Shown here: piece by piece, positions 1 through 11,114 of the stretch | Numbering within the stretch: position 1 is the stretch's first letter | Layout of the letters: every line of letters starts with the position of its first letter | Assembly: GCA_949825065.1 (NCBI GenBank) | Contig: OX463841.1 | Location: 17,561,064-17,625,063 of the forward strand | Length of the DNA: 64,000 nt | Direction: 5' to 3' | Source of the DNA: Odontocerum albicorne | Lineage: Eukaryota > Arthropoda > Insecta > Trichoptera > Odontoceridae | Program-made: the position numbers and the translations under genes | The notes under the pieces: model-generated | Seen by the model: only the letters and a program-made list of their open reading frames with translations | What the model was told of the DNA's origin: nothing | Database searches by the model: none

Positions 1-227
1 ACATGCAATGGAGGTGGCCGGTATCTGCCTTGTAGATACATCAGGACATTAGTTGTTAAAAATACATTTTATTGAATTTATCGTTGTTTAAATAATTTAT
101 GTATTCAAAGTTTACCTTTAAAATTTACCTGAGGTCTGTATTTCAGGAATACAAGTTTTGCAAAACTTCAAACTGACAAATAAGTAATTGATGACTTGTA
201 CCTCTTGACCAAAATGCCATAGAAATT

Positions 228-606
228 ATGCACAAGGTCATGGTGACGCAGAGGGCCATGGAGAGAAGAATGTTAAATATCTCTCTGGGGGATAGGAGAA
301 CCAATGAATGGATAAGGCAGCAGACCAAAGTAGCTGATGTCGCCGAAAGAGTCGCCATTCAGAAGTGGAACTGGGCGGGACACATTGCCAGATGCACAGA
401 TGATAAATGGACCCAGAGAGTGCTGGAGTGGCGCCCAAGAGAGGTAAGAAGAAGTGTGGGCCGTCCTCAGACACGGTGGTCAGACTGTATTAGAAGAGTG
501 GTCGGGAGCAACTGGAAACGATGTGCCCAGAAAAGAGAGGAATGAAAGAGGAGAGGGGAGGCCTATGTTCAACTTTGGACGGAGACGGGGTGATGATGAT
601 GATGAT
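228..606 (+). mobile_element. LINE 3' end (RTE-like reverse-transcriptase tail)
   Basis: The translation from 228 to 545 has the signature of the C-terminal tail of an insect endonuclease/reverse-transcriptase retrotransposon: an RRMLNISLGDR-type start, then WNWAGHIAR, then GRPQTRWSD. The stop is followed by a short 3' UTR that ends in a GATGATGAT microsatellite at about 590-606, the usual short-tandem end of RTE-type LINEs. It is 5'-truncated, with no endonuclease or catalytic RT core. The final frame is disturbed just after 545, so it is a dead fragment. The clade is inferred from motif resemblance only. Confidence 0.75.
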
Positions 607-655
607 ATGGTCCAAACTTTCTCAAAATTTACAAAAATTAAATTAAATTAAAATT

Positions 656-1208
656 AAAATATATTTAAATTAACGGCGCCTTCTTATTAATCGCGCTGTA
701 AAGCTGTCGCATAAACGATATTTGGTTTATTAACGAACGATAATACGGCGATTTAATTTTATTGGAAAATTGTCATTTAAAACGATACAGCGGCCAGTAT
801 ATTGGATTCGCCTATAAAAATGAAGCACGCTGCAATTTGGATAATTGGAAAGTTGTGAAATTTCGCAAAATTGACGTGTGGATATGATTTTCATATCGCA
901 AGATCGATTTAAGGAGCCTTTCAATCTCCAAGTTTTATGACTGAATAATTTCACGTTTAATAGGCTACTGTCCACGGCGCGGCCTTCCGAGCCGCATTCT
1001 TCGTTGTTGAATTCAACGATTTTTTTTTTAGTTGAATGAGATTTTTACATCTGTTGAATCGAAAACATTGAACTGTCTTACACTTTCGTTGTATATAATA
1101 TAACCTGACGAGTTTATTGCAATGCCGTGGTAATCTCCTACAACAAATCAGAAATTCGTTAAAGAGATCTTAAATGAAAACCAATATACAACTCTGAAAA
1201 ATCACTTA
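656..1208. other. AT-rich intergenic DNA with a SINE/LINE tail relic
   Basis: I see no gene here. At about 1095-1168, in minus orientation, lies a decayed copy of the tail shared by the window's SINEs and one LINE. Its pattern is AACCTGACGAGTTTATTGC followed by a GGTAATCTC-like block. The rest is unassigned A+T-rich sequence. Confidence 0.4.
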
Positions 1209-1729
1209 GGCTTCGGCCACACAGGTAGGAGCCTCGCTTGATGCTTAAAGCTACGCTGCGAGCCAGGCGACATATCCTAGCGAACCAACGTACCGCAAAC
1301 TATCGCAATGGCCACACTGCACGCTTCGCGCCACACCGCATGACGATTAGTCACCGAGTGAATCTCCTAGCAAACAGAGGTGTTAGTTAATTTTATTGTG
1401 CCACCGTGATTTTACAAGCTGGCGGAAGTTTTACTAACAGCTGTGTATAAAAGGGAGCCTTTGTGGAACCCATCGAGCAAAGTATACAAAAATGTACCTG
1501 TAATAAAATCACTTTGGAATGAAGTTGCACAGGAAGTAAATAAAGATGGTAAGTTGGAATGAAATTGGTTAGTTTTGAGAGTGGCATCGTTTGTTGACTC
1601 AATCGCTCCCAAATGTCAAATGAATGTGTGCGTAGCACTTTGGTGTGGCCAGGCATGAAGTCACCTAGTATATGAGTCACGTAAAACCTAGCTTATCACC
1701 TAACGAAGCACTTTGGTGTGGCCTTGGCC
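1209..1729. mobile_element. PIF/Harbinger-like MITE, copy 1
   Basis: A 521-bp non-autonomous DNA element with terminal inverted repeats GGCTTCGGCCACAC and, at the other end, GTGTGGCCTTGGCC. It is flanked on both sides by TTA (1206-1208 and 1730-1732). A three-base TWA duplication is typical of PIF/Harbinger elements. It is a clear paralogue of 52332-52829. There is no coding capacity. The superfamily is inferred from the duplication length. Confidence 0.8.
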
Positions 1730-2759
1730 TTACCAATGGAAATCGAGCCTGCAACCCCCGGGTAGGAAAACATGCGACTTAGGAAAAGGAACATGCGCCG
1801 TTGAATACTAAAATGACGATCATAGTATAAATAGGCCAAAGCCCGTACGACGGTTGTCGCCAAAGAAAGAATACGAGAATTGAATTTTGAATACAAGAAG
1901 GCGAGAGAGGAATACTTGGATTCTCTCCGAAAGTAATTCGAAATTTGAATCTCGGTGGGTCCGTGATAAATTAAAAGAGGGAAACTATACTGAATGAATT
2001 TTAAATACCTAGCTAACAATTATTGAACCGGTGTAAAAGGGGACGATGTATAAATGATATATATAAACAAATTCTACATTTATGAATATATATTTTCATA
2101 AATGTAGAATTTGTTTTACTTCCGTGAATATTTCACGGGTTGCAACTAGTATAAAATATTTTATAAATTTTATTTCTACAAACATACATACATACCATAT
2201 ACGAGTATGTATGTATGCTTGTATTGATTAAGATTTCAGGTTTACTATAAAGGAAAGCCTGTTTATTATCTACATATTATAGCATAAAGATTAAATACTT
2301 AACTGAGTGAGAATATTATATCATATAAACCTTTAACACTAATGGGTAAAATTAATGAAGTAAGAAAAATTAGAAGAAAGCTTAAAGTGGTCGATGGATA
2401 ATTATAAAAACGCAATAAATATATGTTTAGTGCCTTATGACTCGTATAAAATATTTAAATTTGAATGTTTTATTTTATTTAACAATCATAAAAGTTCTAC
2501 TAATTTTAGTTCTTAAAATAGTTAAAATGTGAAAGAATAAAAATGTTTTAAAACATGTAAATTTAACAAATTAGCATTAGTAAGTATATTTGACTTTTAT
2601 TAGTTTATAAAAAAGTGTTATTTTGAGTTATATTATTTACGGTTTATAAAGACTGCAGTCAATTTAATTTAAACAATTTTAATGTGTGTGAAACTCGCAC
2701 ATTTTTTAATGTATTCTTGGGTACATAATTTTGAGTAACAGTGAAATTTTCTCCGATTC
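1730..2759. other. AT-rich intergenic DNA, no gene seen
   Basis: Only short spurious open frames are present. Two palindromes stand out: the 22-bp-arm hairpin at 2065-2116, and a smaller one near 2184-2219 built on ACATAC/GTATGT repeats. Confidence 0.5.
2065..2116. repeat. Perfect 22-bp inverted repeat
   Basis: Arms 2065-2086 and 2095-2116 are perfectly complementary over 22 bp (core CAAATTCTACATTTATG), with an 8-base A+T loop. It could be a relic of two abutting transposon ends or a small palindromic MITE. No target duplication was recognised. Confidence 0.75.
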
Positions 2760-3335
2760 ACAGGACTGAGGGAACGGAAAACAATGTGTCCCTTAACTAC
2801 TAAACGATTTTCACGATCCACAAGACTGAGGGAACGGAAAACAATGTGTCCCTTAACTAAACGATTTTCACGATCTACAAGACTGAGGGAACGGAAAACA
2901 ATGTGTCCCTTAACTAAACGATTTTCACGATCCACAAGATTGAGGGAACGGAAAACAATGTGTCCCTTAACTAAACGATTTTCACGATCCACAGGACTGA
3001 GGGAACGGAAAACAATGTGTCCCTTAACTAAACGATTTTTCACGATCCACAAGACTGAGGGAACGGAAAACAATGTGTCCCTTAACTAAACGATTTTCAC
3101 GATCCACAGGACTGAGGGAACGGAAAACAATGTGTCTCTTAACTACTGAACAATTTTCACGATCCACAAGACTAAGGAAACGGAAAACAATGTGTCCCTT
3201 AACTACTAAACGATTTTCACGATCCACAGGACTGAGGGAATGGATAAAAATGTGTCCCTTAACTACTAAACCATTTTTACGATCCGTAGGACTGAGGGAA
3301 CGGATAATAATGTGTCCCTTAACCACTAAACTATG
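2760..3335. repeat. 57/60-bp minisatellite, about 10 units
   Basis: Tandem units start with ACTGAGGGAACGGA and contain ATGTGTCCCTTAACTA and CGATTTTCACGATC. Most units are 57 bp; others carry an extra ACT-type triplet and are 60 bp. Both lengths are multiples of three, so repeat-long open frames appear on both strands (19-20 residue repeats). A one-base insertion near 3036 breaks the frames, and the terminal units are more diverged. I read it as a non-coding minisatellite. Confidence 0.9.
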
Positions 3336-4209
3336 AATCCATTTCCAATTAAGTTTCATATCTTTCATAATATAATTATCTCAAAAAAGTATCAGAGTTG
3401 ACCGATCAGAACCCTGTCCACAGTTTACCGCTCGCTTACTTATGATTACAAAGATATGCGCTCCGAAGTAATTTTATTATGCAAATGCGGTATTAAGGTG
3501 TTGCCAGACATAATCGATCAAGCATTAATGGCGGGAAGAAGCCCCTGCCCCGTGCCTGCCTTTTTCCTCCATCTCCTGCAGGTACTTACATCCACCTGAT
3601 TCAGGAAGCTGCCCACTGCAGATTGTGATGGCGATGGTGATGGGACTACCGATATGTATCCAATTTAATTAAACGCGAGCACGTCAGGCTATCATAAAAA
3701 CATTATCGCTCTCGATACGAACTCATCTCGGGCCGTATTACAAAATAAACCATGACACTCTAGTGGTTTCTTTTTAATGTATGTTCTGATTACGAGCTGG
3801 TCTGACGACGTATTGTTTTATTATTGGTGTATTTATTGTTTATAGTTAAGGCATTAACATTGTGGAGGTTTAAATACATTGTAATTTGTTTTATCAAACA
3901 CTGTTTATTCCACTTTTTGTAACGGTATAACCCTACCGGTTTCAAGGCTTTCATCTCATCAACAGGGGAGCACAAATAAGACTGAATTCTGTTCGAACTG
4001 GTACCAAGATACACGCTTCTAACGGTAAACATTCAGGTTGGGGACTGGAGATTGACGGAGGCATGGGACAATCTCGGCGAGCAGCGGAGAGATTTTTGGG
4101 ATATATGTGTTTGCCAGATGTTCACCTCGATGCACTGACTTAGAAACTTTCTTCATTCATTCGTTACCTGTACTTCATTCGTTGCCTGTACTATGTTAAA
4201 CTTCATCTT
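3336..4209. other. Intergenic DNA, no gene seen
   Basis: Unique-looking sequence with no convincing open frame and no terminal repeats that I could pair. The right edge (about 4200 onward) runs into the LINE 3' tail. Confidence 0.4.
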
Positions 4210-4736
4210 ATCTATTGTATTTTACTTAACACTCTTATTGCAAATACAATTTGGCGGGCTTGTTGCCAGGGGGCAATCTCTTCCAACCAACCAGACAGAA
4301 GTAAATAAAGCAAGCTCCGTGGTCGCATAAATAATTGAAATGACTATCCATCCCCACAAAATCCATAAACATATACGTGAGCACATGCCCACGAACCCCA
4401 CAAAGACGGACAATCACCCGAATATTTTTTTTCATACAAAGTGAGATATCATCAATCAAAAGGAAAGGAAGGAAAAGAAAAATCTGGAATGAAACATGTT
4501 ACTTTACTGACAAGAAATTAAGAGTTTTTCAGTCGCTTCTTAAAGCATGCCAAGGACTGAGCGAGTCTTACATATATATTGGTTTGTAACTGATTCCAGA
4601 GTCTCACTGCATGGACAGTAAAGAACGACGTAAAGAAAGAGGAGCGGTGAACTGGAAAGGCCAATAAACAATCTCTGTTTGAGCGTAGCGCTAATCCATG
4701 ATTGGAAAGACGCAAATGTTGCATCTTACTCAACAC
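4210..4736 (-). mobile_element. LINE 3' end, copy A (ORF2 C-terminus plus 3' UTR)
   Basis: The minus strand from 4736 encodes the last ~70 residues of a non-LTR reverse transcriptase of CR1/Jockey/L2 style (FTVHAVRLWNQLQ ... SLACFKKRLKN). After the stop at 4518 comes a 3' UTR that ends with a GGTTGGAAGAGATTGCC-type tail and CAATAAGAGTG. A second copy in the opposite orientation is at 30010-30475. The same tail is found on the tRNA-derived SINE at 27448-27665. Clade assignment is tentative. Confidence 0.75.
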
Positions 4737-4819
4737 ATCAGCCTTAAGTTCACATTAATGTCACTTTATGTTATACATTGTCACCCCATGTGTTTTTCTC
4801 AGCGTGCACATTTGAACTG

Positions 4820-5790
4820 AAATGGGCTAGAAACTTTCACGGCTACGAAACTAGAAGCAGAGAGACTATTTTACTTATCCCAAACCATAATCTAACACTG
4901 TTCAGGGGATCCTTCTCATACTCAGCCAGCAAATGCTGGAATGAGTTGCCCCAGGCCTTGAAGGAGCGGGTGAATAGTTGTACCTTCAGAGATGCTTATC
5001 TTCTGGGTAGTTAATGGGTCTCTTGTTTGCTTTTCTTTTCTTATTTTCTTTCTTTTCTCTCTTTTCTCTCTTTTCACTGGTGGTGAATCGAGGATTGTGC
5101 ATACGTGTTTGTGCGTTATCTCCTCATTCATTCTTTTAAAACTGCTTATCTATTTCAATGTTTACTGCCTAACTATTTCAATGTTGTCTCAACTATTTCA
5201 CTTCCCATTTGTCATTATGTAAAATTTGGACTCCTTTAAGGCTTTTCTTTTTTTTCTCGTTCTTGCTGATAGTTAGCCTGATGTGGTATACTATATGTGG
5301 GTTTACTTTTTATTTTGTTTTCTGCCATACGTTTTTGTTTTTTTTTTCTCTATTTATTCTTTAATCTAGATATGCGGGGGTGTGGGATGGAAGCCCCCTG
5401 ATGCCCTTGCGGTCGGGCTCGCCCTACATTGGTGGGGTGTATCTCGGCCGGGGGAATGTTTGTGGGATGAGCCCGGACCTTTTAATGTCTTCTCTCTTGA
5501 ATGTATTTTTTTGTCATCTATTTATTTTCTGTGTTTTTTTTATCTTCTTGTTCTACGTGTTCAAGGGTGTGGGCTGAAAAACATCTGGTGTCTCCGTGGC
5601 TGGGTTCGCCCTATATTGGTGGGGTGTATCTTGGCCGAGGGGATGTTATTAGATGAGCCCAGACCTTTTGATAGCTTCTGTATTTAATGTATTACCTGCA
5701 ATTTATGTGTTTTAGAAGTGTTATTTAAAAATATTTTGTACATACTATGTTGCTGTCAATAAACTTATATATTTATTATTATTATTACTT
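4820..5790 (+). mobile_element. LINE 3' end with (TTA)n tail
   Basis: The frame ending at 5014 encodes a typical extreme C-terminus of a Jockey/CR1-type reverse transcriptase (IPNHNLTLFRGSFSYSA, KCWNELPQALKE). A long T-rich 3' UTR follows. It contains two diverged copies of a block with CCTACATTGGTGGGGTGTAT (near 5421 and 5609) and ends in a TATTATTATTATTA run near 5775-5790. The internal duplication in the UTR is a visible oddity. The element is 5'-truncated and dead. Confidence 0.7.
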
Positions 5791-5804
5791 TACATATCGT
5801 TCGG

Positions 5805-6262
5805 TTAGTCATTCAAGATTCATTCGTTCCACGTGCCTAAACTTTCTTCGAGTTCATCTTACTCAAAATGTCAGCCTTAAGTCCACATTAATGTCATACA
5901 TTGTGACCTCACGTATTCTTCTGAGTGTGCACATTTGTAGTGTAAATTTGTTTTGCAAATATTTTTACATTCATTCGTTCCACATGCCCAAACCGTCTCA
6001 GAGTGATATTATTCATCTTACTCAACACATCAGCATTAAGTTCACATGAACTCCGTATTTTGTCATACAACATTGTCAACTCATGTATTCTTCTCAGTAT
6101 TTTCCATGTCCACGTTTCACCCCCATACAACAAAGTTGTTACTAAAATACTGTTGTGGACTATCACTAGATTTTTTTTCTTACAAGATTTTGATACGGTC
6201 CGATTCGAGTATAAATGTTTTAGTGATCCATTGACTTTGTTTCCTATCGCTACACGCCGTTC
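5805..6262 (-). mobile_element. Reverse-transcriptase fragments (endonuclease-RT LINE)
   Basis: The minus-strand frame 6166-5909 contains HNSILVTTLLYGGETWTWK followed by RRFGHVERMN, the two hallmark blocks of the C-terminal part of a common insect endonuclease-reverse transcriptase. Upstream in another frame there is NRTVSKS-like sequence. A second partial copy of the FGHVERMN-to-3' part lies at about 5805-5945, so two truncated copies are arranged in tandem. Related pieces occur at 4737-4815, 29830-30667, 31663-31792 and 54249-54560. Confidence 0.7.
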
Positions 6263-7823
6263 AATATTCTTAAAATATATTACCTATATTATAGAGTTGT
6301 TTCGGACTGTAGTGAACAGGATAAACATTGTAATGATGGTGGTCAAACTCTTATACCATAGAAGACGGCATCCCTAGAAGAAAAATTAGAAAATATATTT
6401 AGTTGGTACCAAAAAGCATTCTAAGATAAAAGTGATCAAGAAAATATAGTGAGCAAGTTATTAATTACCGGCAAGCGATATAATGGATCACAACAAGGCG
6501 TTTAATCAATGCTAAAGGAACCTAACTGGATGGTATAATTGTGAGCGGTAAGATAGCGATCGGCCGCCACGGAGTGCTGAAATTGCCCGCCACAGATTGC
6601 CACTAGAACGATTTCGCGCCGTTTCATCAATCGTAGGGGCCCGAAATCTTTTTTGAGTGAATTTTTTTTTTAAATTGATGCTAAATTTCTTAAGCTAGTT
6701 GGGTAGCAAAAGTTACAAAAGTCAGCAATCCATATTTGAGAATAATGTGTACCTAATAAATATGCTTCGAGGCTTTCACAGTTTTCATGTTAATTGTCTT
6801 TCGAAGTGTGATTGTCTTATTTTTTTTTTAATTTTATTTATTTAATTAACGACACAATAGTGTCTTTGTATATTCGTACAAATGAACATGTGACAGGTTA
6901 TACAAGCACTTAAAATTATTGACAAAAAATACAAAACTTTATCTTAAACTAACATGAAGATACAAAAAGCAGTTGTAATAATAAATTACAATCATTGTTT
7001 TAAAATTATTTAATAATTATATGTATATTTAAGTTCAATATATGTTATGTATGTATACCACAAAATATTACCAAACTTCACCAAGCAGACTTACGTAATT
7101 GTCCAAGACTTATTTTATAGAGGTAAAGAACTCAGATTTGTTTTTGGTGGAATAACGCTTACATAGAACAAAAAATGGATTTTGTGAGAATTTTATGGAT
7201 AGATCTTGAGATATAGAAAACACATGGGCTAACATATAGAACGAGATGCAAGTTGCTTTGCAGAATCGAAACCTTCCACATGTTGATGCCGGGCTACTCA
7301 ACTCCAGAGGCAAAGTATTGTCCTTAATGTTTTGTTTATAATAGATGTCAACGTTTCGGAAACGTTGTAATTTTCATATTCAGGGTATGTTTGTAGTCGT
7401 GATGAAGTTGCTTACAAACAAATGCTGAAGATGAGAACTGCAACATTTTTTAAACGTCGACATCATAAGCATAACCAGTAGAACGCTCCGAAAGACCTTA
7501 CACAACGTGTAGCAAGCTTTTTTCATATTTTTTTTCAGTCTGGGAGTTTAAGAGTATCTTGCCTATAAGTCGGATACTTCTTATATGAAACCGTTTACTT
7601 ACATACGTCAAACCCAAAATTTAGAGAATTTAAAAAATAGACAAGTTTGTCACATGTTCGGAGTATACGCACATGGCTCGCGGGCTGCAGGTTACGAACC
7701 CTTGAACGATCGGAATCTGGCAAGTGTTCAAAAATGGAATAAATTTAATTCAAAAATGGCGCTGTATGACTTAACAGATTATGACAACTTACAGTACAAC
7801 TTTGTCGTGATAAATATTTTATA
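6263..7823. other. Intergenic DNA, no gene seen
   Basis: A+T-rich sequence with only short open frames that lack recognisable motifs. No terminal repeat pair was found. Confidence 0.4.
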
Positions 7824-7999
7824 TTAGGTGTTAACATAAGCTGTGTCCGTTTTTTTTTATTAAATTAAAAAATGAGCACCAAAAGTAAAATAAAATGGTA
7901 AAGGTTATACGTCATTCGAAAGAATATTTTCTGCTCGACAAGATATTGTGTTTGCTTTAACGTTACAAATATTATTTTATTTGATTACAAGCCTTTAAA

Positions 8000-8266
8000 A
8001 TGAAATGTCAAGTAGACGAAAGTGACCAGTTTCGACACCTCCTTCTGTTCGCGTTCAGTCGAGGGAATAAAGCTGCCAAAGCTTCTCGCGATATTTGTGA
8101 AGTGTACGGTGAAGATTCTATGAATGAAAGGACAGCTCGTCGATGGTTTTTGCGTTTCAAATACGGTAATTTCGACCGGAAAGACATGGAGCGTTCCGGA
8201 CGACCAGTGTACTTCGATGAGGACCGCTTAAACTATATTATTCATGAAGATCCCTTTCAAACATTT
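8000..8266 (+). pseudogene. Mariner transposase N-terminus (left arm)
   Basis: Starts with an ATG at 8000 and encodes the paired helix-turn-helix region of a mariner transposase: FRHLLLFAFSRGNKAA, CEVYGEDSMNERTARRWF, then RSGRPVYFDEDRLN. It stops being mariner at about residue 88, where the central junction begins. The catalytic domain is absent. Such a fragment could at most bind terminal repeats. Confidence 0.8.
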
Positions 8267-8324
8267 TTCATCACCATTTTTTTTTCATCACTATTTTCAA
8301 ACTATTTTTCATCACCAGTAACGA

Positions 8325-8787
8325 TGCGGTAAAGGAACCTTTGCTTGTGGCCATGCGTAGCTCGATGACGCGCGAGCAAACCAGCAGAAATTGTCGAACG
8401 TTGATTTTTGTTGTTTTCACTCAAAACATGTGGAACCCAAGCGCCGAACTTCTGGACTTTTCCCATTGATTTAAGATGGCGGTATACAGTCATGTGACTA
8501 CAACTCAGCCAATTCTACGGTGGTTTGAAGGGGATCTTTATGAATAATATAGTTTAAGCGGTCCTCATCGAAGTCCACTGGTCGTCCGGAACGCTCCATG
8601 ACTTTCAGGTCGAAATTACCGTCATCGAAACGCAAAAACCATTGACGAGCTGTCCTTTATTTCATAGCATCTTCACCGTACACTTCGCAAATATCGCGAG
8701 CAGCTTTGGCAGCTTTATTCCCTCGATTGAACGCGAACAGAAGGAGGTGTCGAAAATGCTCACATTCGTCTACTCGCCATTCCATTT
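8325..8787 (-). pseudogene. Mariner transposase N-terminal half (right arm)
   Basis: Read from an ATG near 8787 on the minus strand. It repeats the helix-turn-helix region of the left arm with substitutions and stops, and extends further, through KVQKFGAWVPHVLSENN to RFLYRIVTGDEK, just past the first catalytic aspartate. It is therefore a longer slice of the same 5' half than the left arm. The second and third catalytic aspartates are missing. Confidence 0.8.
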
Positions 8788-8959
8788 TGAAGGTTTGTAA
8801 TCAAATAAAATAATATATGTAACGTAAAAGCAAACACAATATCTTGTAACAGAAAATATTCTTTCGAATGACGTATAATCTTTAACATTTTGTTTTACTT
8901 TTGGTGCTCATTTTTAAATTGAAAAAAAAAACGGACACAACTTATGTTAATACCCAATA

Positions 8960-9391
8960 ATAATATTAATCAAATCCAATAATATTATGTAATAGATAAA
9001 AATTATTTTTTTACAAGAGATACTTGTATCGACCAAAGAATTCCTTAGAAATATTGATATACAAATGCGCATAAATTAATTTCAAATTATGTGTAATAAT
9101 CGAATGACATTATAGCTTTACCAAGCGAGTAATTAAAATCAACGTGTTGAAATCAACGCAGTTTTACATCATATCTAGTACACTTTTTTACATTGTTAGT
9201 TTATTTTAATATGTCGTAAAATCCTTAAGTTTAATATTAAAAATTAAAGTGTTTATAGTTCTGTAAGGCATTCAATAAAGCCTAAAGCAGGGGACAACAA
9301 CCAGCGGCACACGTACATTTTTTAAGGTCCACAAATATTTGACCATACTAATATTACTCGTACAGGTTCACATATGTCGAGTCGTTTAGAT
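8960..9391. other. AT-rich spacer with a possible hAT scrap
   Basis: No gene. Near 9289 a CAGGGGACAACAACCAGCGG stretch resembles a hAT end, but no partner end was found. Confidence 0.3.
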
Positions 9392-10017
9392 CAGGGGTCT
9401 CTAAACTACGGCCCGCGGGCCAACACAGGCCCGCGGGCATCACCAATCCGGCCCGCAGTAGTGGGCCGGATATGCCCGGTATCCGGCCTGTCATAGTGTA
9501 TTTTGGTTACATTGTAAAATTCACAATGTAAGTAAATCATACAAAATAATAATCAAATGTTTTTATTTAACGACCAACTAAGAAACACAATAACTGACAT
9601 ACATAATGAAATTGAACATTTTAACTGTAATTAATTATATGAAATTTATCCTTGAAACTTTGCCACGTTCTGCACTTAACTTATCTACTCTCTGCAAGAT
9701 GTCACTACTATACATTTAGAATGTTCGTAAGTAGTCGTAACAATACGTAACGCACATCACGTGCATCGGCTATCTCTGCCGAAATGAAATGTCCTTGACA
9801 CTGGCCCGTAAGTAACAACCGAAATTGTGAATGGAGCGGAGTCCACCCCCACACCCTGCGCCATAGATATCTCACTCGCCGGCTAGTCCCGATACGAAAA
9901 TTTGCGCGTAATTCAAAACTACAGTATGTTGGTATGATGAGCTAGCTAGATCTTGGCCCTTGGGACTTAGTGGAGGAGTCAATGTGGCCCTTAGGCTAAA
10001 AAGTTTGGAAACCCCAG
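9392..10017 (-). mobile_element. Non-autonomous hAT element (CCCGCGGGCC-type ends)
   Basis: The left end is CAGGGGTCTCTAAACTACGG followed by G+C-rich palindromic CCCGCGGGCC blocks, and the right end is GTTTGGAAACCCCAG. It is the inverted paralogue of 33793-34622, with the same G+C-rich end and the same 3' region. The left flank GTTTAGAT fits a hAT duplication, but the right flank (ATGTTTGA) is not an exact match. One end has been edited or mispositioned by a base or two. Confidence 0.7.
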
Positions 10018-10319
10018 ATGTTTGATTAGTAAAAATATATTTGTGTAATAAACTAGTAAATATTTTTGTAAAGCCTAATTTTAGCAAATGTATGATAATG
10101 TTTGTTGAAATGTATTGTTCGAGGGGAGGTCAATAAATTCACGGAATAAAGGGGTTGAGGGAGGGAGCGGTAGTGCGCATGCGCATATTCCGATAATATT
10201 ACTCATTATTAATATCTTCATCAAGTTTTAGTCAAATTTGAAAAGTATTGTTTAAGTTATCGTCAAGAGAGTATGTAAAATATTAATAACATGCCAAGTA
10301 TGGAAAAAAAATTGTATTA

Positions 10320-10800
10320 AGTTTCTTACAAAACAGGAAAAACACCTCAAATCATTTTGGAAGAGATGTTAGCGATTTACGGGGACTGTTGCCCTGGAAA
10401 AACGATGGTTTACAAGTGGCATAGTCTTTTTAAGTTTTAGGAAATAATTGAAGACAACCTCCGACCAGGACGGCCTGTTGAGGCCACTTCTTCGAACATC
10501 GTCAAAAAAGTAGAAAAGCTTGTGTTGAAAGATGGCCACTTGAATAACAACAGCTTGCAGATATTGTTGAAGTATCACCTACAACTATTTTTAATAACCT
10601 CCATCAGCATCTAGGGATGTCTAAAGTCAGTGCAAGGTGGGTATCCAGAATGCTCACGCCACTTCAAAAACAACGACGCGTCGAATGTTCAGGATAGCTT
10701 TTAGACCTCTGCAGAAACATCAAAGACGAGATTTTGAACCGAATTGTTACTGGAGGTGAAACTTGGGTTCGTCATTACGAGCCTGAGTTGAAACAGTAAC
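10320..10800 (+). pseudogene. Decayed mariner transposase
   Basis: Mariner motifs can be read in order across frames: YKWHSLFKF, RPGRPVEATSSN, HLGMSKVSARWVSRMLTPLQ, then TGGETWVRHYEPELKQ, which includes the first catalytic aspartate position changed to the GGE context. There are several stops and frameshifts, and the sequence ends abruptly at about 10800. The 3' half is gone. Upstream sequence from about 10120 (AGGTCAATAAATTCACGG) may be its 5' untranslated end. It is an old copy, unrelated in sequence to the other mariners here. Confidence 0.75.
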
Positions 10801-10902
10801 TCCTGCCTCATTTATAGCTATAACTTTGTAAATATTGAGAATTTTAAAATTTCCTTTTTGAGAACATATTCTTAAAAATCTAAACTTTAAAAATATGCAC
10901 TT

Positions 10903-11114
10903 TAGTTCGGAAATTCTAGGATGAGTCCTGTGACAGCTCACAAATTTGCCCCAATACCTTGTAACGATGTTCAGTAATTTTAATTATTGTATCAACTTTA
11001 ATATAAGCCTCAATTCTAATAAATAGCCAGTTATTTAGGTAAATACATTACATAAGGTTGTATTGGGGCAAATTTGTGAGCTGTCACAGGACTCATCTTA
11101 GAATTTCCGAACTA
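10903..11114. mobile_element. TA-flanked MITE, short form
   Basis: A palindromic 212-bp element with ends TAGTTCGGAAATTCTAGG and its complement CTAGAATTTCCGAACTA-type at the right. Inside the ends is ACAGCTCACAAATTTGCCCC, inverted at both sides. It matches 24726-24935 and the ends of the 580-bp long form (for example 60154-60734), from which it is an internal-deletion derivative. It is flanked by TA-rich DNA. No coding capacity. Confidence 0.8.

Larger units (their letters stand above)
7824..8957. mobile_element. Fold-back mariner: two 5' halves head to head
   Basis: Both ends are the same mariner 5' terminus: TTAGGTGTTAACATAAG on the left and, inverted, TTGGGTATTAACATAAG on the right. TA flanks both sides (7822-7823 and 8958-8959). 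The left arm runs to about 8266 and the right arm from about 8325 to 8957. Each carries its own 5' UTR and transposase N-terminus, pointing inward. No 3' half of mariner is present. The centre (8264-8325) has repeated TTTTTCATCAC motifs that look like a microhomology junction. Confidence 0.85.

Noticed and set aside
2669..3368. Repeat proteins on both strands over the 57/60-bp array
   Set aside because: The unit length is a multiple of three and stop-free on both strands. No start context, partner exons or homology is evident, and a one-base insertion breaks the frames. Kept only as a low-interest finding.
7585..7827. Possible 80-codon gene
   Set aside because: No homology I recognise, no partner exon, A+T-biased codons, and it ends at the edge of the fold-back mariner.
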